Shown one piece after another: positions 7,137 to 14,766 of a stretch of 64,000 bases of DNA. The stretch covers positions 3,906,001 to 3,970,000 of the forward strand of contig NZ_CP163443.1 in NCBI RefSeq assembly GCF_041053055.1, in the 5' to 3' direction. Each line of letters opens with the position of its first letter. Within the stretch, counting starts at the first letter, position 1. A model generated the notes under the pieces. The model saw only the letters and a list, made by a program, of their open reading frames with translations, did not search any database and was not told the DNA's origin. The translations under genes were made by a program, and so were the position numbers. The DNA comes from Streptomyces sp. R41 (GTDB lineage Bacteria; Actinomycetota; Actinomycetes; Streptomycetales; Streptomycetaceae).

Positions 7137-8003
7137 TCAGGCGTACCGATAGATCCGGCTCACGTCCTCCATCTCGTACGGCGTCACGTCCCACGGCGGC
7201 ATCTTCTCGTGCCGGGCGACAATCCGCCCGTGCTGCTCACTGCCGGGGCCGGGCGGATTGGCCGGCAGGTAGCGGGCGCCTTGGTGCTGTCGCTGCCAGC
7301 GGGTCCACTGCAGATCGATGAAGGCGTGGTGCACCCAGAAGACAGGGTCGTTGACGGAGGCGGCGCCGAGCATGACACCGCCGACCCAGCGGTGGACGCG
7401 GTTGTGGTTGCGCCAGGCGACGCGGTCCCGCCCGGTCCGCCACCCCTCCAGCTTGTTGCGGAGACCGTTGGTGCACGTGGAGTCCCAGGGCGAGGTGTCG
7501 TAGACCGGGTCGGCTAGCGCGGACTCCAGCTCGGTCCTCGTCGGCAGCGCGATCGGGGCGCGGGCGCGCCCGAGGTCCCGGGTGAGGAACTCCCTGTTGG
7601 TGATGCCCTCCCTGATGGTCCAGTGGCCCTGCGCGTAGGCGAACGGCCCGGTGATGACCTGATGGTCCGACCTGCGGCCATTGCCACCGAGGAGGTCCTC
7701 GGTCCAGGGCGCGGACGTCGTCGTACGGTCTCGCGTCCAGTCCCAGTACGGCACCGTCACCGACGCGTCGACCCGGCGAAGCGCACCCTCCAGGTCCAGC
7801 AGGAAGCGGCGGTGCCAGGGCAGGAAGGAGGGCGCCATGTGGGCCGTACGCAGGCCGTACTCGCCGTCGGAGGTGTAGTACGCGATGTGCATCCGCACGA
7901 ACTCGTCGTACTCGCCCCGCCGTTTGACCTCGAGCAGCGCGTTGACGAACCGCCGCCGCTCGCTGCGCGTCAGCGTGCTCACGTCTCTACGCACGTACGC
8001 CAT
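7137..8003 (-). CDS. melC2: Tyrosinase, binuclear copper monooxygenase
   Basis: The 288-residue enzyme has both copper sites of type-3 copper proteins. CuA ligands are His39 (MHIAYY), His55 (AHMAP) and His64 (PWHRRF). CuB ligands are His200 and His204 (NHNRVHRW) and the His pair at 225-226 (VFWVHHAFID). It oxidises monophenols and o-diphenols to o-quinones, the first step to melanin. It has no signal peptide of its own and would be exported with the MelC1 partner. Its start overlaps the melC1 end by 17 bases, as in known melC operons. Sequence details resemble the second type (melD-like) of streptomycete tyrosinase, so the exact paralogue is uncertain. Confidence 0.93.
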   Translation of the reverse strand: MAYVRRDVSTLTRSERRRFVNALLEVKRRGEYDEFVRMHIAYYTSDGEYGLRTAHMAPSFLPWHRRFLLDLEGALRRVDASVTVPYWDWTRDRTTTSAPWTEDLLGGNGRRSDHQVITGPFAYAQGHWTIREGITNREFLTRDLGRARAPIALPTRTELESALADPVYDTSPWDSTCTNGLRNKLEGWRTGRDRVAWRNHNRVHRWVGGVMLGAASVNDPVFWVHHAFIDLQWTRWQRQHQGARYLPANPPGPGSEQHGRIVARHEKMPPWDVTPYEMEDVSRIYRYA

Positions 8004-8499
8004 GCTGTTCCCCCATGTGCAGATACCTCCCGCCGATCGGGCCCGAAGCCAGGTCTCGCAGCCGCTGCCCGGGGCCGAGTTCGTCGACGGCCGCTCGGGT
8101 AGCCTCCAGCGAGGTCCGGTACGAGCTGTAGTGGTCGACCATCGTCAGCCAGGTGCCGTCGGCGCGGCGCATCAGGTGCAGCGGGTGGCCGTCCACGGTG
8201 ACCTGCCACTCGCAGCCGTCGGCGCCGCATCCGGCGACGCGGAGCAGGGTGCCCTGGATGTGACGGCCGTGGTAGATCTCGTCGAAGGCCGCGTCCGCTG
8301 CGTCCGCTGGTCCCTCGGGGCCGTCCGCGGGCCGCGAGGCGCGCGAGGCGGCGACAACGGGGGCGAGCGCCAAGGCGGCGACGAAGGCAAGCAGCCCGCG
8401 CCCTATCTCCCGCCGCGTCCGCCGCTTCGGCCCGCTTCTCTCCGGGCTCCTGGTCCCCTTTTCCGCACCCATCGGTACTCCACCGGCACCGACGACCAT
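7987..8499 (-). CDS. melC1: Tyrosinase cofactor/chaperone MelC1, Tat-exported
   Basis: The 170-residue product starts at ATG 8499 after GAGGGAG. A twin-arginine leader (RRTRREIGRGLLA, then a hydrophobic stretch ending VAASRA) is followed by the MelC1 domain: FDEIYHGRHIQGTLL, VTVDGHPLHLMRRADGTWLT, VDHYSSYRTSLEATRAAVDEL. MelC1 binds apo-tyrosinase, helps load copper and carries it through the Tat system. A CGADGC pair sits after the GRHIQG motif, where many MelC1 proteins have a His/Gly-rich loop. It could bind copper, but this is inference. The gene overlaps melC2. Confidence 0.9.
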   Translation of the reverse strand: MVVGAGGVPMGAEKGTRSPERSGPKRRTRREIGRGLLAFVAALALAPVVAASRASRPADGPEGPADAADAAFDEIYHGRHIQGTLLRVAGCGADGCEWQVTVDGHPLHLMRRADGTWLTMVDHYSSYRTSLEATRAAVDELGPGQRLRDLASGPIGGRYLHMGEQHGVRA

Positions 8500-8774
8500 G
8501 GCTCGCTCCCTCGTACGGGTTCGGATGTCCGCCGTGGTAACCGCCAGGCGGGCCGTACGGTCACCACCGGTACGGCCATACGGTGCTGTCCGCACCCGGA
8601 ACGCCGGCGGACCCGGTGCGCTCCCCGGCGCCCGGGCCGGTCCGTGTATCTCCTCGTACCGGCTGCCGCCCGGCGCTCCGGGCTGAACCGCCCCTCTACG
8701 TACCGCGGCCCCGCGGGCATGCCCGGCATCGGCACCGACAGCTCTCCACCGACCTCGGGCAGCTCCGCAGCTGG

Positions 8775-9356
8775 TCAGCTCGTCCAGAAGTCCCACCAAC
8801 GGGTCAGGATCAGCATTCCGACGACGCCGATGTGCAGCAGCGGCAGTACCCAGGCGAATTCCGCGAAGAAGGCCTTCAGCGGGCCTGGCGCGGGCAGGAA
8901 TCCGTTGCGCACGATGAAGGACGTCACGTACCAGAACAGCAGGATCATCGCGAGCCAGGCCAGACAGCACCACAGGCACAGCGCGCCGATCCGGTACAGC
9001 GACTCGAACTGCAGCCAGGACACGAACCCGATCCCGAACAGGCAGCCCGCCTCGAAGGTCAGCCAGTACCAGCCGGGGAACGCCGCGCCGGCCAGCAGGC
9101 TCATTCCGACGCAGATCACGATGCCGTAGGCCACCAGGCCCAGCATCGGGTTGGGGAATCCGAAGGCCGAGGCCTGGTCGCTCTTCATCACGCTGCCGCA
9201 GGACACCACCGGGTTCAGGCTGCACCCCGGGACAAAGTCGGGGTCCTCCAGCAGCTTGAACTTGTCGAGGGTGATAACCCAGGAGGCCAGCAGCCCGGCC
9301 GCGCCCGTGAGCACCACCAGCAGGGCGAACGCGGTGCCGCCCGCGGCCCGCCGCAT
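8775..9356 (-). CDS. VKOR-family membrane thiol oxidoreductase
   Basis: The 193-residue membrane protein has about five hydrophobic segments. The extracytoplasmic loop pair is Cys45/Cys53, and the quinone-proximal motif CLWC is at 127-130, as in bacterial vitamin K epoxide reductase homologues. These re-oxidise DsbA-like proteins and so form disulfides in exported proteins, passing electrons to quinone. Several cysteine-bearing secreted proteins are encoded nearby. The ATG at 9356 overlaps the stop of a 48-codon upstream gene (TGATG), so translation is probably coupled. Start and length agree with the family. Confidence 0.9.
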   Translation of the reverse strand: MRRAAGGTAFALLVVLTGAAGLLASWVITLDKFKLLEDPDFVPGCSLNPVVSCGSVMKSDQASAFGFPNPMLGLVAYGIVICVGMSLLAGAAFPGWYWLTFEAGCLFGIGFVSWLQFESLYRIGALCLWCCLAWLAMILLFWYVTSFIVRNGFLPAPGPLKAFFAEFAWVLPLLHIGVVGMLILTRWWDFWTS

Positions 9357-9502
9357 CAGCCGTGCAGGCTGAGGGCCGGCAGGACCACATGTGCCGCGGC
9401 CTTCAGGGTCCGCTCGGGGGCCTCGTCGCTCCAGGGCAGCGCGACGAGCGTGCTGAGCTCGGCGATGCGGAAGGGGCGCGTTTCGCTTGGGGTTGAGGTC
9501 AC
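9356..9502 (-). CDS. Small 48-residue protein coupled to VKOR gene
   Basis: A short frame begins at GTG 9502, with AGGG seven bases upstream, is preceded by an in-frame TAG, and ends in a TGA that shares its A with the VKOR start codon. The peptide has no membrane segment or cysteine and includes RIAELSTLVALPWSDEAPER and a C-terminal VVLPALSLHG. Codon third positions are strongly G/C. The tight overlap argues for a genuine upstream gene rather than chance. No family was recognised. It could act as a leader for coupling or as a partner of the VKOR protein. Confidence 0.5.
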   Translation of the reverse strand: MTSTPSETRPFRIAELSTLVALPWSDEAPERTLKAAAHVVLPALSLHG

Positions 9503-9813
9503 CGCGCGACCCTATCGACGGGCTGGAGAACGGCCCGGCGCCTTCTCACCCGACCGGCCGATGTCACCGGGGCCGTCCACACGGACGAGGGACACCACTC
9601 GGCGTCCCTCGGGCGGCGACGGGAACGTCGTTCACGGTGAGCGGAAGCTGGGTGAGCGTGTTCGGCGCCGTTGAGTCTCGGCAGCTCAAGTCGCCTCCAG
9701 GAATTCTGACGCTGAAACACCTCCGCCGTTGGACCGGCCACGACGGCCGACCAACGGCGGAGAACACGGTCCGCTTCAGATCATCACAAGGTCACCAGAG
9801 GCTCACTCGAAGA
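9503..9813. other. Intergenic region with terminator and probable promoter
   Basis: This 311-base gap separates two minus-strand transcription units. Its right part holds the terminator at 9721-9762. Its left part should hold the promoter for the 48-codon gene and VKOR, but no clear -35/-10 was found. Nothing else is seen. Confidence 0.4.
9721..9762. terminator. Hairpin terminator after secreted Ala/Thr-rich protein gene
   Basis: CTCCGCCGTTGG (9721-9732) pairs perfectly with CCAACGGCGGAG (9751-9762), and inner GGCC/GGCC bases extend the stem. It lies about 50 bases past the stop at 9814. Confidence 0.65.
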
Positions 9814-10569
9814 TCACCTGACCGGCAAAGGCACCGGCAACGGCAAAGGCACCGGCAGGCTCGGCAGGCTCGGCAGGGCGGGGAGGCCGGCCAGGCTGGG
9901 TGCGGGCAGTCCGCCGCCGAGCAGCGTCGCGGCGAGGAAGCCGACCAGGCCCGTCACCACGCCGGTGACCGCCGGGACGACCTTGCTGACGTCGCCGGAA
10001 GTGACGGCCGCGAGCAGGGTGTCGACCGCCTTCTGCAGGGCGGCGAGCGCGTCACCCTGGAGGTCCTTGGCCGACGGCGCCTTGCTGCCGTCACTGTGCT
10101 TCGTGAGCGAGGCCGGCGAAGACAGCGAGGACACCGTGGACGCCGAGGACGCAGTCGGCGTCGCGGCGGTCGTCGGCGTGGCCGGAGTCGTCGGGATGGC
10201 CGCGGTGGTGGGTGCAGCCGCGGTGGTGGGTGTAGCCGTGGGGGTCTTGGAGGCCGCCGCGGTGATCTTGGCGATGGCGTCCTTCACAGCGCTGACGAGC
10301 TTCTGCGCCTCGTCCGCGGACAGTTGGCCGTTGTCCGCCTTGAGTACTTCGTTGAGCAGGTTGGTGACCGGAGTGAGCACGCCGCCGAGATCGCCGAGGC
10401 TCTTGACCTGGGCGATCAGCGCGTCCGCGCCGGGGACGGGTGCACGGGACGCCGCGTGGGTGCGCTCCCGGGCCGAGTCGGCCGCGACAGCGGCCGGACC
10501 GGCGATGCCGACCAGGAGGGTGGCGCAGACAGCGGTGGACGCGATACGCAGTGCGGGCAGACCACGCAT
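9814..10569 (-). CDS. Secreted Ala/Thr/Pro-rich protein of unknown function
   Basis: The product has 251 residues. Residues 1-30 form a signal peptide (MRGLPALRIA start, cleavage near AAVAA). The mature part has an amphipathic helical segment (about 45-105, VKSLGDLGGVL and ADEAQKLVSAVKDAIAKITAA), a Thr/Ala/Pro repeat linker (about 108-140, PTTAA units), a second helical segment (KDLQGDALAALQKAVDTLLAAV) and a hydrophobic Leu/Pro-rich C-terminus (PSLPSLPVPLPLPVPLP). There is no cysteine in the mature part and no sortase motif. It looks like a surface or sheath-associated structural protein, but no family was recognised. Confidence 0.7.
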   Translation of the reverse strand: MRGLPALRIASTAVCATLLVGIAGPAAVAADSARERTHAASRAPVPGADALIAQVKSLGDLGGVLTPVTNLLNEVLKADNGQLSADEAQKLVSAVKDAIAKITAAASKTPTATPTTAAAPTTAAIPTTPATPTTAATPTASSASTVSSLSSPASLTKHSDGSKAPSAKDLQGDALAALQKAVDTLLAAVTSGDVSKVVPAVTGVVTGLVGFLAATLLGGGLPAPSLAGLPALPSLPSLPVPLPLPVPLPVR

Positions 10570-11254
10570 GGGTGTTCCTTTCGATGTGCGTCGGATCTTG
10601 AGCCCACCGTGAAATCGCCTGTCGCCGTCTGCAACCGCTCACACCCGCTCCGTCACCATCTGTTGCCCATGGCGGCGGCATTGTGCCTGGTGAGGCCGCC
10701 TGTCAAGGGCGCCCCGCCGGGGTGCGGCGGTCACCCCCCGTTAGGGGGAACACCCACCGGCCGTCCTCCCATGGGGCAACCACGGGAGGACGTTGCTGGT
10801 CAGGACGGTCACCACCAACACGGGGACTCCGCGCACAGAGAGATGCCGCATCCCATGTGGCCGGGACGGGCCTAGCCGTACGCCCAACCGTCGCTCAGCA
10901 CGAGCGTGTTGATGCCTTTCCTTATGCCTTGCCTCGGTCATCCCGTTGCCTGGGTTGTTGGAGCCAATGCCGAGCGCATTGAATAGGCCGGGGTGCCAAG
11001 CGAGTTCCCGCTCCGGAAGGCCGACGTCGACACGAAGGTCGCGTGGTGATGACCCGCGTGGTCGATGCCGGACGCACCATACGATCAATCGATTCACCTA
11101 TCAGATGCGAATCCCTCCGACGACACCGCACGCAAGGCATTTTTCACTCTTCTGACCTTCATGCGTATGGAGTAACGCGTCGCTTTTGCAGAGGGCGTGG
11201 ACTGCTATGTTCTCCAGCCGTCGGATCAGAGGTAACTTTCAAACGAGGTGAATC
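10570..11254. other. Intergenic region between divergent secreted-protein genes
   Basis: This 685-base gap lies between two divergent genes and must hold both promoters. Open frames in it have the Arg/Ser-rich composition of non-coding GC-rich DNA. A short minus-strand stretch near 10960-11010 would read GLFNALGIGSNNPGNG, reminiscent of Asn/Gly-rich surface proteins, but no start, signal peptide or frame integrity supports a gene. Nothing else is supported. Confidence 0.4.
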
Positions 11255-11641
11255 ATGAAGAAGGCAGTTTTCACCACTGCGGCGTTGGCCATCGGCGTGG
11301 GTCTCGTGGGTGGCTCCGCCGTCGCGGCGTCGGCCGCCCCGGCACCGACCCCCTCGGCCGGTCCGCTCGGTCTCATGTCCCCGACCAAGGTGACTCCGGC
11401 GGCCCTGCCCGCGGTCGACACCGTGGCGCGACTGGCCCGCAACGGCAAACTCGCCAACGGTAGCGCGTTCGACGAGAAGAGGCCGGAGGGAGTCTCTGGC
11501 CTGTACCTGGACGGTATGGACCCGCACGCCGCCAAGAAGCCCACGATTCCGGTGAAGAACCCGGCCGGAAAGGGCTCGGTTCAGGTCCACCCGCTGCAGG
11601 CGCCGACCGCTATCGGGCTCGGCACCTTGCTCGGCAAGTGA
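11255..11641 (+). CDS. Small secreted protein, 128 residues
   Basis: ATG 11255 follows GAGGTGA. Residues 1-28 are a signal peptide (MKKAVFTTAALAIG start, ending AAASAA or just before). The mature part is about 100 residues, cysteine-free and Pro/Ala/Lys-rich, and ends with AIGLGTLLGK. It includes LPAVDTVARLARNGKL and GVSGLYLDGMDP. No family was recognised. It opens an island of small secreted proteins (11.2-14.3 kb) and seems monocistronic. Confidence 0.75.
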   Translation: MKKAVFTTAALAIGVGLVGGSAVAASAAPAPTPSAGPLGLMSPTKVTPAALPAVDTVARLARNGKLANGSAFDEKRPEGVSGLYLDGMDPHAAKKPTIPVKNPAGKGSVQVHPLQAPTAIGLGTLLGK

Positions 11642-12257
11642 CCACACGAAAACCGTAAGAGTCGGCCGTACCGGCGAAAGTCCTCACTTCTTGACGATGC
11701 TTTCGCTGCCAAGTAGTCCCGTCTGTTCGCGGGGCGCCGGCGGGCCCGGAATTCTGAAGCTCTGATCCGGTTCTCGTCAACCGCAGACCGACACCGCAGC
11801 TTTCGCGGGCGGGTCGGCCCGCTGTCGGTCCTGGTTTCACACACGTCCGTCATCTCGGAGACGCAGGCCCGGACGCTGGATCCGCACCGGCAGCTGCACA
11901 ACCTGACTCGGCGGACCCGAACACCGCCGGGACGCGCAAACCATCTGTCCGGCTCACCGGCCCTCTCCCTTCCGGTGGGCCGGACACACGTCGGCGCTCG
12001 TTCCGTACGCCCCGGTGCAGCCCGACGGACGGGGCATTTCTCCTAGCGGCCGTCGGCCGCGGCCTTTCGGATTGTCGTTCACCCTGATAAGCCGCACGGA
12101 TTCCACCTCCATTCCCCTTCGGCCTGCCGGGACACGCGGCATTGCGCCATCCGATGGAATCAGCCCTGTTTGGACGCTCGTTCCGTGACTTATGTGCGCA
12201 TATCAAGGTTTCCTGCTATGCAAGCGTGCGAAACCGTGAATTCAGGAAGGAACCGAG
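11642..12257. other. Intergenic region with imperfect hairpin
   Basis: This 616-base gap has no supported gene. TCCGGCTCACCGG (11948-11960) pairs with CCGGTGGGCCGGA (11972-11984) with one G-T pair and may be the terminator of the upstream gene, although it is about 300 bases away. The last 100 bases before 12258 are relatively AT-rich and should hold the promoter of the three-gene family. Confidence 0.4.
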
Positions 12258-12575
12258 TTGCCCAGGAAGTTCGCGGTCATCACTGCCCTCACCCTCGGCG
12301 CTGTCGTCAGCAGCGTCGGCGTTGCCTCGGCCAGCGACAACAACACCCAAGTCCAGGGTGGTGGCGGCTTTTCGTCGTCCGAGGTCGTCGTGAACGCCCC
12401 TCAGCAGGGGGTTCTCATCGTCAACGGCACGCTCGTTGACGGTCGCTGCATCGCACCGTGGTCCGACGGCGCCGTCCTCGCCGGCGTCCTCGCGCCGAGC
12501 TCGCACTACGCCGCGTGCGACACGGCGCCGATCGACCAGTCACAGAAGGCCCCTTACAAGGGCGGCATCCTCTGA
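12258..12575 (+). CDS. Tandem secreted two-cysteine protein, copy A
   Basis: This 105-residue protein starts at TTG 12258, with AGGAAGG seven bases upstream. A signal peptide (1-25, ending ASA) is followed by a mature chain of about 80 residues. That chain has a Gly/Ser-rich stretch (GGGGFSSS), a hydrophobic beta-like stretch (VVVNAPQQGVLIVNG), and two cysteines in GRCIAPWSDG and HYAACDTAPIDQSQ. These two cysteines are invariant in copies B and C and may form a disulfide. Only this copy has a diverged leader and a TTG start. No known family was recognised; it is not a chaplin or rodlin by motif. Confidence 0.8.
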   Translation: MPRKFAVITALTLGAVVSSVGVASASDNNTQVQGGGGFSSSEVVVNAPQQGVLIVNGTLVDGRCIAPWSDGAVLAGVLAPSSHYAACDTAPIDQSQKAPYKGGIL

Positions 12576-12638
12576 CCCCTGTCCCGAGCAATTCGGAGCA
12601 GGTGAATCCCCCAAACGCAGCCAGGAAAGGCGCATCTC

Positions 12639-12953
12639 ATGCGTAACAAGGTTACGGCCATTTCTGCCCTCGCCGCAGGCATCGTCCTCGCCGCGGCCGG
12701 CACCGCCGCGGCCGACAACTGCACCACCGTCACCGGCGGTGACGGCTTCTCGTCGTCCCCGGTCGTCGTGAACGCCCCCCAGCAGGGCGTTGCGGTCGTC
12801 AACGGCTCGGTCGCGGACCTCCGTTGCGTCGCGCCGTGGTCCAACGGCGCCGTCCTCGGCGGCGTCTTCGCACCGAACTCGCACTACGCCGCATGCGACA
12901 CGGCGCCGATCGACCAGTCGCAGAAGGCCGGGTACAACTCCGGCCTCCTCTGA
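12639..12953 (+). CDS. Tandem secreted two-cysteine protein, copy B
   Basis: ATG 12639 follows AGGAAAGG. The 104-residue product has a signal peptide (1-25) and the same mature layout as its neighbours: GFSSSPVVVNAPQQG, then RCVAPWSNGAVL, then SHYAACDTAPIDQSQKA. It carries one extra cysteine near the mature N-terminus (DNCTT), so an unpaired thiol or an intermolecular disulfide is possible. The leader is nearly identical to copy C, including MRNKVTAISALAAGIVLA. The gap to copy A is 63 bases. Confidence 0.85.
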   Translation: MRNKVTAISALAAGIVLAAAGTAAADNCTTVTGGDGFSSSPVVVNAPQQGVAVVNGSVADLRCVAPWSNGAVLGGVFAPNSHYAACDTAPIDQSQKAGYNSGLL

Positions 12954-13012
12954 CCTGCTCCGAGCAATTCGGAGCACGGAAATCCCAATCGCCCCACCGA
13001 AAGGCGCATCTC

Positions 13013-13330
13013 ATGCGTAATAAGGTTACGGCCATTTCCGCCCTCGCCGCGGGCATCGTCCTCGCGACCGGCGGCGCCGCCGCGGCCGACGACAACAGCA
13101 CCACCGTCAGCGGCGGTGGCGGTTTCTCGTCGTCCCCGGTCGTGGTGAACGCCCCCCAGCAGGGCCTTGCCGTCGTCAACGGCACGGTCGTCGACGGTCG
13201 CTGCATCGCACCGTGGTCCAACGGCGCCGTCCTTGGCGTCATCCTCGCGCCGAACTCGCACTACGCCGCATGCAACACGGCGGGTATCGACCAGTCGCAG
13301 AAGGCCGAGTACAGCGCCGGCCTCATCTGA
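13013..13330 (+). CDS. Tandem secreted two-cysteine protein, copy C
   Basis: ATG 13013 follows GAAAGG. The 105-residue product has a signal peptide (1-25) and the family layout, with cysteines in GRCIAPWSNG and HYAACNTAGIDQSQ. It lacks the extra cysteine of copy B. The upstream 40 bases and the first 60 coding bases almost match those of copy B, so B and C are the youngest duplicates. A strong terminator follows 12 bases after the stop, so the three genes likely form one transcript. Confidence 0.85.
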   Translation: MRNKVTAISALAAGIVLATGGAAAADDNSTTVSGGGGFSSSPVVVNAPQQGLAVVNGTVVDGRCIAPWSNGAVLGVILAPNSHYAACNTAGIDQSQKAEYSAGLI

Positions 13331-13342
13331 GCAGTGCTTCAC

Positions 13343-13388
13343 CCGATGGCGGCCCGCCGGAACTCCAGCGGGCCGCCATCGGCTTTTC
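13343..13388 (+). terminator. Terminator of the three-gene secreted family
   Basis: GATGGCGGCCCGC (13345-13357) pairs perfectly with GCGGGCCGCCATC (13368-13380). The stem extends by CC/GG on the outside and is followed by CTTTT. Confidence 0.8.
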
Positions 13389-13442
13389 CGTGCCCTTTGT
13401 TCCAGCGATGGAGCGTTGATTTCTGCTGAGTTCCACAGAAGC

Positions 13443-13483
13443 CCGCGGGGCCTGTCTGCGTCAGACGCAGACAGGCCCCGCGG
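13443..13483. terminator. 19-bp perfect stem-loop
   Basis: The stem runs from 13443 to 13461 and from 13465 to 13483 with a 3-base loop, with no mismatch. It begins CCGCGGGG and is very stable. It may be a back-up terminator or block read-through from either side. Confidence 0.65.
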
Positions 13484-13759
13484 TCAGGAGGCGGCCGACG
13501 AAGGCCGACAGGCACGTCGCCGGTCGAGGAGGGCGCGCCAACAAGGAGGAAAGAGCGCCCTTCCGCCTACGGCATTCCTGCCGACGCACCGCAAAGCGGC
13601 CGACGCCGACGGATGCGCCACCTCAAGAGGTGGCCAACTCCGCAGCGGAAGACCCCGATGCACGAAACGAGGCCATTCCAATGGGACCAACGACGCTCTG
13701 CCGCTCAAGGCATCCTGAATCCTTCGTTTGGCCTAGCGCAGAGCGATCGCAGTTCCCTC

Positions 13760-13823
13760 TATATGCGGTTGCACTCCCCCGCATATACCGAAGGGTCGGC
13801 TCCCAGGAATGCGGAGCCGACCC
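13760..13823 (-). terminator. Two adjacent hairpins, terminator of the 106-residue protein gene
   Basis: TATATGCGG (13760-13768) pairs with CCGCATATA (13779-13787). GGGTCGGCTCC (13793-13803) pairs with GGAGCCGACCC (13813-13823). The second is about 100 bases beyond the stop of the minus-strand gene at 13925. Confidence 0.6.
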
Positions 13824-13924
13824 GAATCGTCGAACCCATGGGCGACGAAGTCATCGCTGAGGTGGCATCGGTCTTCTGTGCAGGCGTGGCTGGCGTGGGC
13901 TTCCCGGCATTGCCTTGTGGTTGC

Positions 13925-14245
13925 CTACTTGCCGACCGGAAGCCCACCGAGCAGTCGGCCGTCGCCGAGGCCCGGCAGAGCGGGCTTCGGCAGGGTGCCG
14001 CCGACGACAGGAGTCTTCACGACTCCCGACTGCTTCACAGTGTCCTTCACATCCTGCGCCACCTGCTGGACGTTGTTGCCCATGTAGCCCGTCGACACCT
14101 TGGCTGCCGTGGGGGCGCTGCTCGCGACCATCATTCCGCTGTCCACGAGGCCCTGCGCCGGCATGTCCGCCGCGACGGCGGGCACGGTGACGCCGGCGAT
14201 GGCAAGCGAGCCGGCAACAACAGCGGCAGCCTTCAGAGTCTTCAT
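13925..14245 (-). CDS. Small secreted protein, 106 residues
   Basis: ATG 14245 follows AAAGGCACACG. Residues 1-26 are a signal peptide (MKTLKAAAVVAG start, ending AVAA). The mature chain is about 80 residues without cysteine. It has a central segment NNVQQVAQDVKDTVKQSGVV likely to form an amphipathic helix, and a Gly/Leu/Pro-rich end (LPGLGDGRLLGGLPVGK). The C-terminal style resembles that of the 128-residue secreted protein at 11255. No family was recognised. Confidence 0.75.
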   Translation of the reverse strand: MKTLKAAAVVAGSLAIAGVTVPAVAADMPAQGLVDSGMMVASSAPTAAKVSTGYMGNNVQQVAQDVKDTVKQSGVVKTPVVGGTLPKPALPGLGDGRLLGGLPVGK

Positions 14246-14766
14246 CGTGTGCCTTTCTTTCGTAACTCGTCTTCCGTAACCCGCGGTCGCCAGAGAGTGC
14301 TTCTTTCTTCAGACGTCGCGAGAGACTCGGTCTCACTACGCCTGGCCTAACGAGAGTGGAGCTTTCTGGAAACCCTGTTGCCGACAGTTCCAGGAACGGT
14401 GCACGCATGAGTGTTCCCCGCGAGCGAATTTCAGATCATGTGACCACTCTCGAACCGGCATGCCGCGCCCGCAGCCGATCACGCTGATGAGAGGCACTTC
14501 CGTAGCCGGCCGCCCCGAAACGGAGCACGGCTCCGCCGATCGGGCGGCCGCCCGGGATCACACCTCACCACGACTCCAAGCGGGTGATCCCGCGCTAGAA
14601 ATAGCCGCAGGGGAAGGGCGGCATTCCGAAACAGTTGACGGGTTCGCAGATAAGTACGGATAAGCGGTTACTGTTGCCTCCCGAATCCGGCGCATTTTAT
14701 ATCGGACGTGCGACCGCACATCTTGTGCTGGGTTCGGAATCTTTCTTCGGAAGGGAAGCCTCGGTC
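14246..14766. other. Intergenic region upstream of the polysaccharide locus
   Basis: This 521-base gap lies between divergent genes. The right part (about 14630-14720) is AT-richer and has TTGACG at 14635-14640 followed by a GGATAAG-like stretch, a possible promoter for the glycosyltransferase. No gene is supported. Confidence 0.4.

Larger units (their letters stand above)
12583..13330 (+). repeat. Tandem duplication of about 374 bp (copies B and C)
   Basis: Two direct units run from about 12583 and about 12957. Each begins with a CGAGCAATTCGGAGCA block, then the ribosome site and CGCATCTCATGCGTAA around the start codon, then the gene. The spacer block in the second unit folds as GCTCCGA (12957-12963) with TCGGAGC (12969-12975). 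The high identity of non-coding and leader parts shows recent duplication. Confidence 0.8.
13331..13924. other. Hairpin-rich intergenic region
   Basis: This 594-base gap between convergent genes holds four perfect stem-loops (listed separately) and no supported gene. Frames through it have no ribosome site and show non-coding composition. Confidence 0.5.

Noticed and set aside
10741..11097. Possible surface-protein gene reading GLFNALGIGSNNPGNG
   Set aside because: No signal peptide, no ribosome site, and the rest of the frame is Arg/His-rich noise.
12258..13330. Chaplin or rodlin genes
   Set aside because: The proteins lack the chaplin core (GN-x-x-CGN pattern) and rodlin motifs; only size and export are similar.
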